Positions 1 to 7,270 of a stretch of 8,143 nt of DNA are shown piece after piece. The translations under genes and the position numbers were made by a program. Numbering within the stretch: position 1 is the stretch's first letter; every line of letters starts with the position of its first letter. The notes under the pieces were generated by a model. It saw only the letters and a list, made by a program, of their open reading frames with translations. It did not search any database and was not told the DNA's origin. This stretch comes from an uncultured Bacteroidales bacterium (GTDB lineage: Bacteria > Bacteroidota > Bacteroidia > Bacteroidales > Paludibacteraceae): assembly GCA_937915765.1 (NCBI GenBank), contig CALGHE010000108.1, forward strand, positions 1 through 8,143, given 5' to 3'.

Positions 1-2
1 AT

Positions 3-2306
3 GAACATTCTAAAAACGATATGCCTATCCGACTTTACGGAGTGGTGCCGATAATGGTCTCTTCTAAAGAGAGCAGACTGGAGCCGGAAATCATATCTCA
101 GAACGAGTTTAAGCCGATGACAAAGTGCGAGGTGCGCGTAAAAGAGAAGAACGGACGCAAAATGGCCTACACTTTGGCGATTGTTGACGAGGGTCTGCTG
201 GATCTGACACGCTTCAAGACTCCGGACGTTTGGGCTGCTTTCAACGCGAAGGAGGCTTTGGGCTTGCGTATGTGGGACTTGTACGGAGATATTTGCGGAG
301 CGTTCGGAGGCCGCATAAGCCAGCAGTTTAGTGTTGGAGGCGACGAAGGTCTTAACAGGGGCAAAATTGCAAATATAAACAGATTCGCTCCGGTGGTTTA
401 CTACAAAGGTCCGTTTGTACTCGAAGCGGGTGATGAGAATAAACACTTTGTGGATATTCCAAACTATAACGGACGTGTGCGTGTCATGGCGGTTGCGACA
501 GACGGAGAGGCCTACGGCTCTGCAGACAAGTCGGTTATGGTGCGAAGCTCTGTTATGGTTGTCGGAACTATGCCGCGTCAGATAGGAGCAAGCGAAGAGA
601 TGACGGTTGCCGCAACGGTATTTGCAACGGACAAGAGTGTGAAGAACGTGAAAACGACGTTGAGCTGTTCGGACAATCTGGAGATAATCGGCTCTAAAGA
701 GAAAACGCTCAGCTTCAGCGAGCCGGCAGACAAAACGGTGCAGTTCAGGGTCAAGGCCAAAGCTAAGGGCGGAAAAGGAAAGGTTCGCATAGTTTGCGCA
801 TCAGGTAGCGAAAAGTCATCTTACGAAACTGATATAGATATAAGGGTCGTGTCTAATCATCTGACAAAGGTGGAATATTTTAAGCTGAATGCAGGAGAAA
901 GCAGAACGTTTGATATGAAGCCTATTGGCACTGAAAATCATAAGTTTAATATAGAGCTGTCTAAGGTCAAACCGTTGAATTTGTCGCGCAGGGCAAGTGA
1001 CTTGATTGCTTATCCGCACGGTTGCGCAGAGCAGATAACGTCTCGCGGATTTGCGTAGCTAAATATGATAGACTTTGCAAAACTTACAGACGCTCAGAGA
1101 ACGAGCGTCAATCTGAATGTCAGCGCTGTAATAAAGAAACTCTCTTCTTATCAGGCTGGTGATGGCGGTATGGCTTACTGGCCTGGCGGCGGTTATGCGA
1201 ACAGATGGGTCTCTTCGTATGTTCTGATGTTCCTTCATAAGGCAGAGGACAAAGGCTTCTTTGTAGATTCGGAGATGAAGAAACGACTTGTCAGCTATGT
1301 GAAAAACTCGGTGAGGTTATGGAAGCCGGGCTGTACTAAGTCAGAGACTTTCGAAGCATCTTATGCTTTGTATGTGTTGGCTTCGGTCAACAAGTCGGAG
1401 CAAGGCACTATGAACAGAATGAAGGAGTCTGTGTCTGATTTGTCTGAGACTGCCCGCAACCTGCTCTCTGCAAGTTACGCCTTGGTGGGGCAGCCGCAGG
1501 TCGCAAAACAGCTTATGGAAAGTTTGTGCAGCAGCAAGTATAGTAGCCATTGGTGCTCTGATTCGCATTCGGCTCTAATTGCCTATTCTTTGCTTGGCGA
1601 CGTGAAGGCTGAGTTGTATGCGGAAGAGATAAGAGGGCGTTTGGTGTCTGATTCTTGGATGTCAACTGCCGATGTCGCAATGTCTCTTATCGGCATGGAT
1701 TTGTATTATCAGAAGAATAAGTCTGCAGATAATCTGAAATTCACGGTGGTGGCAAACAAGTCGGAGTTTGCGTCGGTTGATTCAGATACGGAAGTTTCAT
1801 GGAACGGCGTTCTTCCGTCCGGTTCGTTCAGTGTTTCTAATAAAGGAAATGGAACGTTGCATCTGGTGACAACATCGGAAGGTGACGTTTTGCAGGGGAA
1901 TGTGGAAGAGATGAAAAACGGCTTGGCTGTATCTGTCTATTATCAGATGCAAGGTAAGTCTGTTGGCCTTGACGAAGTCACTCAGGGAGATGTGATTAAG
2001 GCTGTGGTGACAGTGACCAATATCTCAGGAAAAGACCTGAAAAATGTGTCGCTCACACATGTGTTGCCGTCTGGCTTTGAGACGCTGTCTTCAAAAAACG
2101 ATTCGCGTATAAACTATCAGGATATCCGAGATGACAGGGTGTTAAGTTATATAGACGAGCTGGACAAAAATACATCGGCAACTGTGACATTGGAGCTGTC
2201 CGCCACTTATTCAGGCAAATTCTATGTCCCTGCGATAACGGCAGAAGCGATGTATGACAATAAAATGTTCGGCTCGACAAAGAGCGGGAATTGTACGGTT
2301 AAATAA
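3..2306 (+). CDS. Bacterial alpha-2-macroglobulin, C-terminal part, 5' partial, interrupted by one in-frame TAG
   Basis: This is the C-terminal 767 codons of a large periplasmic or surface protease-trapping protein of the alpha-2-macroglobulin family (E. coli YfhM/ECAM type). The reading frame is already open at position 3, so the N-terminus and any signal peptide or lipobox lie upstream. From start to end I see a macroglobulin-like region with the segment YTLAIVDEGLLDLTRFKTPD (about 168-227), more beta-rich macroglobulin domains to about 950, and then the thioester motif YPHGCAEQ (1011-1034; Cys at 1023, Gln at 1032). An alpha-helical thioester domain with GGMAYWPGG follows (about 1163-1190), and a C-terminal receptor-binding-like beta domain (about 1930-2303). 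A TAG at 1056-1058 breaks the gene, but the frame continues in register to TAA at 2304. In family members I recall, this spot is usually FPQLYL-like, which puts TAG on a Gln. If TAG terminates, the product ends just after the thioester, and the 413-codon remainder could start only at ATG 1065. The gene lies 26 nt upstream of the membrane sulfatase-fold gene, probably in one operon. Confidence 0.87.
1056..1058 (+). other. In-frame TAG codon inside the alpha-2-macroglobulin gene
   Basis: The codons run GGA TTT GCG TAG CTA AAT ATG. The frame before and after is identical (position 1056 is in register with 1023 and 1065), so no indel is involved. The downstream protein continues directly into a thioester domain. 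From recalled homologues the residue here is Gln, so a single C-to-T change of CAG would explain it. It could be sense-decoded, a nonsense mutation or a base error. Confidence 0.9.
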
Positions 2307-2316
2307 TTTAAAAGTT

Positions 2317-2321
2317 AGGAG
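2317..2321 (+). promoter_or_regulatory. Possible Shine-Dalgarno site of the YejM-like gene
   Basis: AGGAG lies 11 nt before the ATG at 2333, in the 26-nt gap after the alpha-2-macroglobulin stop. The spacing is a little long, and Bacteroidota depend only weakly on such sites. It nevertheless supports ATG 2333 as the start. Confidence 0.4.
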
Positions 2322-2332
2322 AGCAAGCAAGT

Positions 2333-4189
2333 ATGTCAGAAAATATAGTTAGCCGAAGAGTTTTGCTGAACGCAGGATTGTGGTTCGTATTATTCAACGC
2401 AGTGCTTATCGCACTTCTGTCTATGAAGTATGTTGTGCAGATTCCGGATCTGCCGGACGGTTTCAGCAAAGTTTATTTGACGCTGTTCGCAATCTCGCAT
2501 TCCGTTGTGCTTGCGCTGATTCCTTATGTGTTTGTTTTCCTTCCGGTGACAATCTTGACGAGAAACAAACGCAAGAGCATGATAGCTGCGGCTGTCTCGT
2601 TCACTTTGTATCTGCTTGTGCTGGTGATAGATTCGTACATATTTTCGCTTTATCGTTTCCATATAAACAGTTATGTGATAGAGCAGATAGCGGGACCGGG
2701 CGCCGGACAGGTCTTTGAAATATCGACGGCAATATATGTGCTGGCAGTGGTGCTGGTTGCGGCAATATTTGCGGGCGAGCTGTTTTTGTTCAAATTTGCG
2801 TGTTCTTTGAAGGAGAGGACTAGTCTTAGAACTTTATACATTTGTTTAGGTTCGGTGTTTGCTATGTTTATCTTTTGTCAGGCTTCTCATGCGGTCGCGG
2901 CGGCAAAGGGTGACCGTAGCATTGTGGGTCTGGATAAATATTTTCCTTTGTGTAAGCCTTGCAACATGAACTCGCTGTTAGTCTCGTTGGGGGTTGAGGT
3001 TAACGAGTTTGTTGTGGAGAGCAATTTTACGGGCAAAAACTATCAATATCCAAAAACAGAGTTGATTACGGAACCGACAGGGAAGAACGTGCTGTTTTTT
3101 GTGCTGGATTCGTGGCATTTCCAGACTATGGACAGTATTGTCAGCCCTAACATATATAATTTTTCGAAAAGATGCTCTAAGTTCAATCATCATTGCAGTG
3201 GCAGTAACGGAACGAGGACGGGCGTCTTCTCCATGTTTTTTGGGCTTCCGGGTGTTTATTGGAACGACTTTAAAGAGAATGGTGTCAGTCCTGTCATGAT
3301 GGACGAGTTTCAGAAGGCCGGATATGACGTGAAGCTTTTCCCTAGCGCGTCTTTGCAGAATCCTCCGTTGGATAAAAATGTGTTTGTTAAATTTGCAGAC
3401 CAATGTGGTTCTGCTCCTGGCGAAAAAGCTTGGCAAAGAGATGTTAATCTGACAGACAATTTTGTGAAGTTTTTAAGGAAGCGCAAACAGTCTGGCTCAA
3501 AAAAGCCGTTCTTCTCTTTCCTTTTTTATGATTCGCTTCACAGTATGATTATGCCTGATGGATACAAAGGTAAGTTCTCGCCTGCATGGGAGTATGCCAA
3601 GTACGAGTCTTTAGGCAAAGGTGTGGACCCTACAGAGTTTTTTAATTTGTACAAAAACATGGTCTATTATCTTGACGGTGTGTTTGCTGATGTGCTGAAA
3701 GAACTTGAAAGTCAAGGTTTGCTAGATAATACAATTATAGTGATAACAGGAGACCACGGACAGGAGTTTGACGATAATAAGAAGAATTTCTGGGGGCATA
3801 ACGGAAACTATTCAGACGCTCAGATTCGTGTGCCGTTGCTCTATTTCTCAAAGGATAGAGTGCCTGCCGAGTATGACTACTGGACTGCTCACTATGATAT
3901 TGTTCCTACAATTATGGAGGATGTGTTCAAGGTGAAGAACGAAGCGAGTGATTATTCTGTCGGTCTCACTCTTTTTGAGGACTCGAAGCGAGACTTCCTT
4001 TTGGTGGACAGCTATATCGGTTATGGTATGATTGACGAGCGCGGTAATATTACAAATATTTTGTATGGCGGAGAGTGTGAAATATTGGACAACAAACTCA
4101 ACGAGTGCTACGAAAGGTCTTTTGACGATACTCTTTATAAAAAGGTAAAGGGGCAGATTGAGGCTTTTTATGCGAGCGGAACAAAGTAA
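2333..4189 (+). CDS. YejM/PbgA-like inner-membrane protein: five-TM N-terminal domain plus periplasmic sulfatase-fold domain
   Basis: This 618-residue protein has five predicted membrane helices (about 11-35, 48-75, 83-106, 131-156, 166-190) followed by a periplasmic alkaline-phosphatase/sulfatase-superfamily domain (about 248-560). The N-terminal part, including the segments LWFVLFN and FRFH-like YRFHIN, resembles the DUF3413 domain of E. coli YejM (PbgA/LapC), which controls LPS synthesis and outer-membrane lipid balance. LtaS-type phosphoglycerol transferases are a second possible comparison. Likely metal or catalytic residues are Asp259 (VLDSWH), Thr294 (NGTRTG, candidate nucleophile), His403 (DSLHSM), Asp474-His475 (TGDHGQEF) and His489 (WGHNG). 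E. coli YejM lacks the DHG motif, so this protein looks more enzyme-like than YejM. The substrate is unknown and may be a phospholipid or phosphoglycerol headgroup. An unusual CxxC pair (Cys207, Cys210) sits just after the last helix. The start is the ATG at 2333, close behind the upstream gene, and the stop is TAA. The family is clear; the YejM relationship is likely. Confidence 0.88.
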   Translation: MSENIVSRRVLLNAGLWFVLFNAVLIALLSMKYVVQIPDLPDGFSKVYLTLFAISHSVVLALIPYVFVFLPVTILTRNKRKSMIAAAVSFTLYLLVLVIDSYIFSLYRFHINSYVIEQIAGPGAGQVFEISTAIYVLAVVLVAAIFAGELFLFKFACSLKERTSLRTLYICLGSVFAMFIFCQASHAVAAAKGDRSIVGLDKYFPLCKPCNMNSLLVSLGVEVNEFVVESNFTGKNYQYPKTELITEPTGKNVLFFVLDSWHFQTMDSIVSPNIYNFSKRCSKFNHHCSGSNGTRTGVFSMFFGLPGVYWNDFKENGVSPVMMDEFQKAGYDVKLFPSASLQNPPLDKNVFVKFADQCGSAPGEKAWQRDVNLTDNFVKFLRKRKQSGSKKPFFSFLFYDSLHSMIMPDGYKGKFSPAWEYAKYESLGKGVDPTEFFNLYKNMVYYLDGVFADVLKELESQGLLDNTIIVITGDHGQEFDDNKKNFWGHNGNYSDAQIRVPLLYFSKDRVPAEYDYWTAHYDIVPTIMEDVFKVKNEASDYSVGLTLFEDSKRDFLLVDSYIGYGMIDERGNITNILYGGECEILDNKLNECYERSFDDTLYKKVKGQIEAFYASGTK

Positions 4190-4207
4190 AGGTGAGTTCT
4201 ATAAATT

Positions 4208-4265
4208 CCACCGTTTATAATTGATAAAGTATAAATCAAGGTGGCAAACTTTTCGGCTCTTTTTT
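4208..4265 (+). terminator. Terminator-like hairpin after the YejM-like gene
   Basis: CCACC (4208-4212) pairs with GGTGG (4240-4244), and inside it TTTATA (4214-4219) pairs with TATAAA (4230-4235), leaving a 10-nt loop. A run of six T (4260-4265) follows, but 15 nt after the stem. The stem has an asymmetric internal loop and the gap is long, so it is not a classic intrinsic terminator. It lies 19 nt after the stop codon. Confidence 0.4.
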
Positions 4266-4312
4266 GTTCCTTTCGGCAACTTGCTGTTTGTCAGTCGGTC
4301 ATAGAGCCCGCA

Positions 4313-4333
4313 CTGCGCACTTCATTCGCGCAG
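4313..4333 (+). repeat. GC-rich inverted repeat
   Basis: CTGCGC (4313-4318) and GCGCAG (4328-4333) are perfect inverted copies separated by 9 nt. TTGCTG at 4281-4286 could instead pair with CAGCAA at 4331-4336, giving two competing folds. Whether this is a transcribed structure or chance is unknown. Confidence 0.4.
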
Positions 4334-4346
4334 CAATTTACTCGAA

Positions 4347-4378
4347 ATAAATTTAAAAATTTCGCGAAATGAATTTAT
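4347..4378 (+). repeat. AT-rich inverted repeat around a perfect 12-bp palindrome
   Basis: The palindrome ATTTCGCGAAAT (4359-4370) is flanked by ATAAATT (4347-4353) and its inverted copy AATTTAT (4372-4378). The spacing is unequal, 5 nt on the left and 1 nt on the right. It sits about 110 nt upstream of the candidate PBP1A promoter. It could be an operator or a hairpin; I recognise no known site. Confidence 0.5.
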
Positions 4379-4458
4379 AGAAACCACCTGAAATAGATGT
4401 GAGTTTCGAAGTGCAATTATAATATTTCGGGTTAAAACGATAAAAAGTAGGAATAAAA

Positions 4459-4489
4459 TTCTGTATAATGAATAAAAAGGTTAACTTTG
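4459..4489 (+). promoter_or_regulatory. Candidate Bacteroidota promoter for the PBP1A gene
   Basis: TAACTTTG at 4482-4489 matches the -7 consensus TAnnTTTG. A weak -33-like TTCTG lies at 4459-4463, with 18 nt between. Transcription would begin near 4495, giving a leader of about 75 nt. The -33 match is imperfect and one 8-mer can occur by chance. Confidence 0.4.
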
Positions 4490-4535
4490 TGCTTCGGGAC
4501 ATGGGCGACCTTGTCTTTTGATTGTTTGATGGCAA

Positions 4536-4545
4536 TTTTTTTTTT
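4536..4545 (+). repeat. T10 homopolymer in the PBP1A leader
   Basis: Ten consecutive T lie 25 nt upstream of the PBP1A ATG and downstream of the candidate -7 box. U-rich leaders can help ribosome loading where no Shine-Dalgarno site exists. The tract is also prone to slippage. Confidence 0.8.
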
Positions 4546-4570
4546 CAATTCTGATAAATAGCTGAGAAAT

Positions 4571-7042
4571 ATGGCGGAAAGCAAAGCAAAGAATAAGAAA
4601 AAAGGTAAAACGAAGTCAGGAATTTCGTTGGGATCCAAGTTGCTTGTTGCAGTTTGGGTGTTGTTTGTATTGGGTATTGCGGGAGTTGTGTCCATTTTTG
4701 TGATGATAAATAACGGCACAATAGGTCATTTGCCGTCTGTTGAGGAGTTGCAGAACCCGAAGGATAAGTATGCGTCGGAGATATATTCTGCAGACAATCA
4801 GGTTTTAGGAAGGTATTTCCAAAGTGGCGAGAATCGTGTTTTTGTGCCTTACAATGGCATCTCGCCAGATTTGGTAAACGCGTTGATTGCAACGGAAGAC
4901 ATAAGGTTCAGGGAGCATTCCGGCATTGACGGAAAGTCTTTGCTGCGAGCTATCGTGAAGACCGGTATTTTGCAGCAGAGCGAAGCTGGCGGAGGCAGTA
5001 CGGTGTCGCAGCAGCTTGCTAAATTGCTGTTTACAGAAGTGGCTAAGGACAAATGGGAACGTGCTCGCCAGAAATTGTCAGAGTGGGTTATCGCAGTGAA
5101 GCTGGAGAAGTTATATACTAAAGACGAAATCATCTCCATGTACTTCAACAAGTTTGACTTTTTGAACAATGCGGTGGGAATCCAGTCGGCTTCGCACGTA
5201 TATTTCAACACAACACCGGACAAGCTCAAGATGGAGCAGTCTGCGCTTCTTGTGGGTATGCTTAAAAATCCGTCTCGTTTCAACCCGAGACGTTTTCCGG
5301 AGCGTTGCAAAGGTCGCCGCGATGTGGTGTTGTCTCAGATGGTTAAGGCTAATTACATTACGCAGCAGCAGGCAGACTCTTTGATGCAGATTCCTGTTAC
5401 GCTTAATTTTCAGAAAGTTGACCATAAACTTGGTCCGGCTCCCTATTTCAGAGAGTTCCTGCGCACTTATATGAGCGCAGAAAAGCCGGACCCTTCTAAG
5501 TACAGGGGCTGGCAGCGTCAAGAGTTCTACGAAGATTCGCTGGCGTGGGAGGTTGACCCGCTTTATGGATGGTGCAACAAAAACTTGAAACCGGATGGCT
5601 CCAAGTACAATTTGTACACAGACGGTCTTAAAATTTACACTACTATAGACTCGCGTATGCAGAAGTATGCGGAAGAGGCTGTGAGGGAGTATGTGGGCGG
5701 ACACATGCAGCCGCTTTTCTTCAAGGAAAAGTCTGGAAAGAGATATGCAAAACGCGCTCCGTTCTCTAACAAGTCAACTCAGGCTCAGGTGGACTCTATA
5801 ATGGCGAGAGCCATAAAAAACTCAGACCGTTATCGCAAGATGAAGGGGGCTGGACTTAGTGAAGCCGAAATCAAGAAGGCGTTTTCAGAGCCAATTCCGA
5901 TGGTCGTGTTTGACTGGGCTGAGGGGTCGAAGGATACTGTCATGTCGCCAAGAGACTCTATCCGTTACTGCAAGTCATTTTTGCGCTCTGGTCTGATGTC
6001 TATCGATCCGTTTAACGGTCATGTGAAGGCTTATGTCGGGGGCATTGACTTTAAATACTTCCAGTATGATATGGTTACAACAGGTCGCCGTCAGGTAGGT
6101 TCTACAATAAAGCCGTTCCTTTATGCTCTGGCGATGGAACGAGGCCGAACTCCGTGCGATGAATTGCCTAACGTGCAGCCTACAATACTCATAAAGGAGA
6201 CAGGCGCTATCTGGCAGCCGAGAAATGTGCCGTACGGGGATGCCGGAAAGAAGGAGGTCGGACAGATGATTACGTTGCGAAGAGGTTTGCAGACATCTAA
6301 TAACTGGCTCTCAGCAAAATTGATTGAGGAGTTCGGTCCTGATAATTTTGTGAATCTGCTTAAGTCGTTCGGTATAAAGAAAAAGATGGACGCTGTGCCT
6401 TCGCTTTGTCTTGGCATCGCTGATATTTCTATTGGTGAGATGTGCGCGGCTTATACGGCTTTTGCAAATAAAGGTATTCAGACAGAGCCTTTGTATGTGA
6501 CTCGTATAGAAGATAATAATGGAAATGTGATAGCCGCGTTCACACCGCGTATGAACGAAATCTTCAGCGAAGAGACTGCTGAAAAGATGATCGCGCTGTT
6601 GAGAGGTGTTGTTGATGGCGGTACTGGTTTGCGTATCCGTTCTTGCGGAGGCTCTTTCTACTATACACTTCCTTGGGAGAAACCGGGGGCTGACGGCGGA
6701 AAGATAAAGCATAAGTACTGCATTCCTTGGGAGACTCAGATGGCCGGAAAGACAGGTACAACTCAGAATAACTCTGACGGTTGGTTTATGGGATTTGTCC
6801 CTAACCTGATCACTGGCGTATGGGTCGGCGGCGAAGACCGTGACATTCACTTTGACAATCTTCGTAATGGTCAGGGGTCGGCTACCGCTTTGCCTGTATG
6901 GGGCGTGTATATGAACAAAGTTTTCAATGATAAGACTTTAAATTACTCTCGCACTGAACCTTTTAATGTCAAAGACAATTATAATTGTGTGAAGAAAGAG
7001 GTGCTGCTTGACGAAGAGGCGGTCGAAGGTGTCTGGGAGTGA
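4571..7042 (+). CDS. mrcA: Penicillin-binding protein 1A, bifunctional peptidoglycan glycosyltransferase/DD-transpeptidase
   Basis: This 823-residue class A PBP polymerises lipid II into glycan strands and cross-links the peptides in the periplasm. A lysine-rich cytoplasmic tail (1-23) precedes one membrane anchor (about 24-46). The GT51 domain (about 75-260) shows TEDIRFREHSG with catalytic Glu109, GGSTVSQQ (141-148), the RQKLSEW motif and a YFNKFDFLNNAVG motif. The transpeptidase domain (about 470-780) shows the SxxK motif STIK (Ser511 nucleophile, Lys514), SNN (Ser576-Asn578) and KTGTT (from Lys727). Length and order are normal for PBP1A. The E. coli PBP1C C-terminal domain is not evident, so PBP1A fits better than PBP1C, although the alpha-2-macroglobulin nearby recalls the E. 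coli yfhM-pbpC pairing. An apparent insertion with Cys692 and Cys717 lies just before KTG. No clear Shine-Dalgarno site precedes the ATG, and the chosen start gives the expected basic tail plus anchor. It probably has its own promoter. The stop is TGA. Confidence 0.95.
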   Translation: MAESKAKNKKKGKTKSGISLGSKLLVAVWVLFVLGIAGVVSIFVMINNGTIGHLPSVEELQNPKDKYASEIYSADNQVLGRYFQSGENRVFVPYNGISPDLVNALIATEDIRFREHSGIDGKSLLRAIVKTGILQQSEAGGGSTVSQQLAKLLFTEVAKDKWERARQKLSEWVIAVKLEKLYTKDEIISMYFNKFDFLNNAVGIQSASHVYFNTTPDKLKMEQSALLVGMLKNPSRFNPRRFPERCKGRRDVVLSQMVKANYITQQQADSLMQIPVTLNFQKVDHKLGPAPYFREFLRTYMSAEKPDPSKYRGWQRQEFYEDSLAWEVDPLYGWCNKNLKPDGSKYNLYTDGLKIYTTIDSRMQKYAEEAVREYVGGHMQPLFFKEKSGKRYAKRAPFSNKSTQAQVDSIMARAIKNSDRYRKMKGAGLSEAEIKKAFSEPIPMVVFDWAEGSKDTVMSPRDSIRYCKSFLRSGLMSIDPFNGHVKAYVGGIDFKYFQYDMVTTGRRQVGSTIKPFLYALAMERGRTPCDELPNVQPTILIKETGAIWQPRNVPYGDAGKKEVGQMITLRRGLQTSNNWLSAKLIEEFGPDNFVNLLKSFGIKKKMDAVPSLCLGIADISIGEMCAAYTAFANKGIQTEPLYVTRIEDNNGNVIAAFTPRMNEIFSEETAEKMIALLRGVVDGGTGLRIRSCGGSFYYTLPWEKPGADGGKIKHKYCIPWETQMAGKTGTTQNNSDGWFMGFVPNLITGVWVGGEDRDIHFDNLRNGQGSATALPVWGVYMNKVFNDKTLNYSRTEPFNVKDNYNCVKKEVLLDEEAVEGVWE

Positions 7043-7047
7043 TGTTT

Positions 7048-7080
7048 TTTGGCGAGGTATGGAGGCTCGTCCTAAATTTG
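7048..7080 (+). promoter_or_regulatory. Candidate Bacteroidota promoter for the alpha-oxoamine synthase gene
   Basis: TTTG at 7048-7051 (-33 element) and TAAATTTG at 7073-7080 (-7 element, TAnnTTTG) are separated by 21 nt, near the usual spacing. It begins just after the PBP1A stop codon. Transcription would start near 7085 and give a leader of about 185 nt. A short imperfect hairpin (7051-7056 with 7066-7072) occupies the spacer. Confidence 0.55.
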
Positions 7081-7103
7081 CAAGACATTTTGTTGTGTTG
7101 GCT

Positions 7104-7176
7104 TGCAATAAATCGGGGAGGGCTTCGTTTCTTTCCGTGTGAGGTGTGAGTGTGTTCGAAGATTGAGTTTATTGCA
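7104..7176 (+). promoter_or_regulatory. Possible structured 5' leader of the alpha-oxoamine synthase gene
   Basis: TGCAATAAA (7104-7112) and TTTATTGCA (7168-7176) are perfect 9-nt inverted copies. Nested inside, CTTCG (7123-7127) pairs with CGAAG (7157-7161). A third imperfect stem, 7221-7227 with 7238-7244, lies nearer the start codon. The remaining leader to 7270 is noncoding. It matches no riboswitch class that I recognise. Confidence 0.4.
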
Positions 7177-7270
7177 TCGCGGTTTTGGAGTGTGCGGGCT
7201 GCGGCTGGCAGGGTCGCTTTATCGGGTGACTTGCGAAACCGGATTTCTGTTAAGTGGAGAATTTGTAAAA

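Larger units (their letters stand above)
4190..4570 (+). other. Noncoding intergenic region between the YejM-like and PBP1A genes
   Basis: These 381 nt contain no convincing gene in either direction. They hold a terminator-like hairpin, a GC-rich hairpin, an AT-rich inverted repeat with a 12-bp palindrome, repeated ATTTCG/CGAAAT words, a -7-like box and a T10 tract, each listed separately. The region is AT-rich except for about 4270-4335. Minus-strand open frames here have low-complexity, non-protein-like composition and are not called. Confidence 0.7.

Noticed and set aside
1056..1058. Pyrrolysine insertion at TAG
   Set aside because: Neither interrupted protein is a methylamine methyltransferase, and the aligned residues appear to be Gln and Glu. 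No pyl genes are in the window.
1059..1064. Frameshift as the cause of the split alpha-2-macroglobulin
   Set aside because: Both halves are in exactly the same frame, so only a base substitution or recoding can explain the stop.
3..2306. Calling the alpha-2-macroglobulin simply a pseudogene
   Set aside because: Apart from the single TAG there is no other lesion and all visible motifs are intact, so the sequence does not settle between decay, base error and decoding of TAG.
4468..4521. A 17-codon small open frame (ATG 4468 to TGA 4519-4521) as a possible leader peptide
   Set aside because: The candidate -7 box lies inside it, so its start would not be transcribed from that promoter. No ribosome site or regulatory codon run is seen.
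4353..4535. Minus-strand 60-residue open frame in the intergenic region
   Set aside because: It overlaps palindromes and AT-rich noncoding DNA, and the translation has no recognisable domain or signal peptide.
7051..7072. Hairpin after PBP1A as an intrinsic terminator
   Set aside because: The stem is short with a bulge and no T-run follows on the + strand; the T-run precedes it. It overlaps the candidate promoter spacer.
7150..7165. GTTCGAAG resembling a tRNA T-loop
   Set aside because: The flanking bases do not form a T stem, and no acceptor or anticodon arms can be built around it.
7139..7270. Upstream GTG start extending the alpha-oxoamine synthase by 44 residues
   Set aside because: The added residues are Cys/Arg/Leu-rich, unlike any family N-terminus, and the expected N-terminal start coincides with ATG 7271. 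The stretch also contains inverted repeats typical of a leader.
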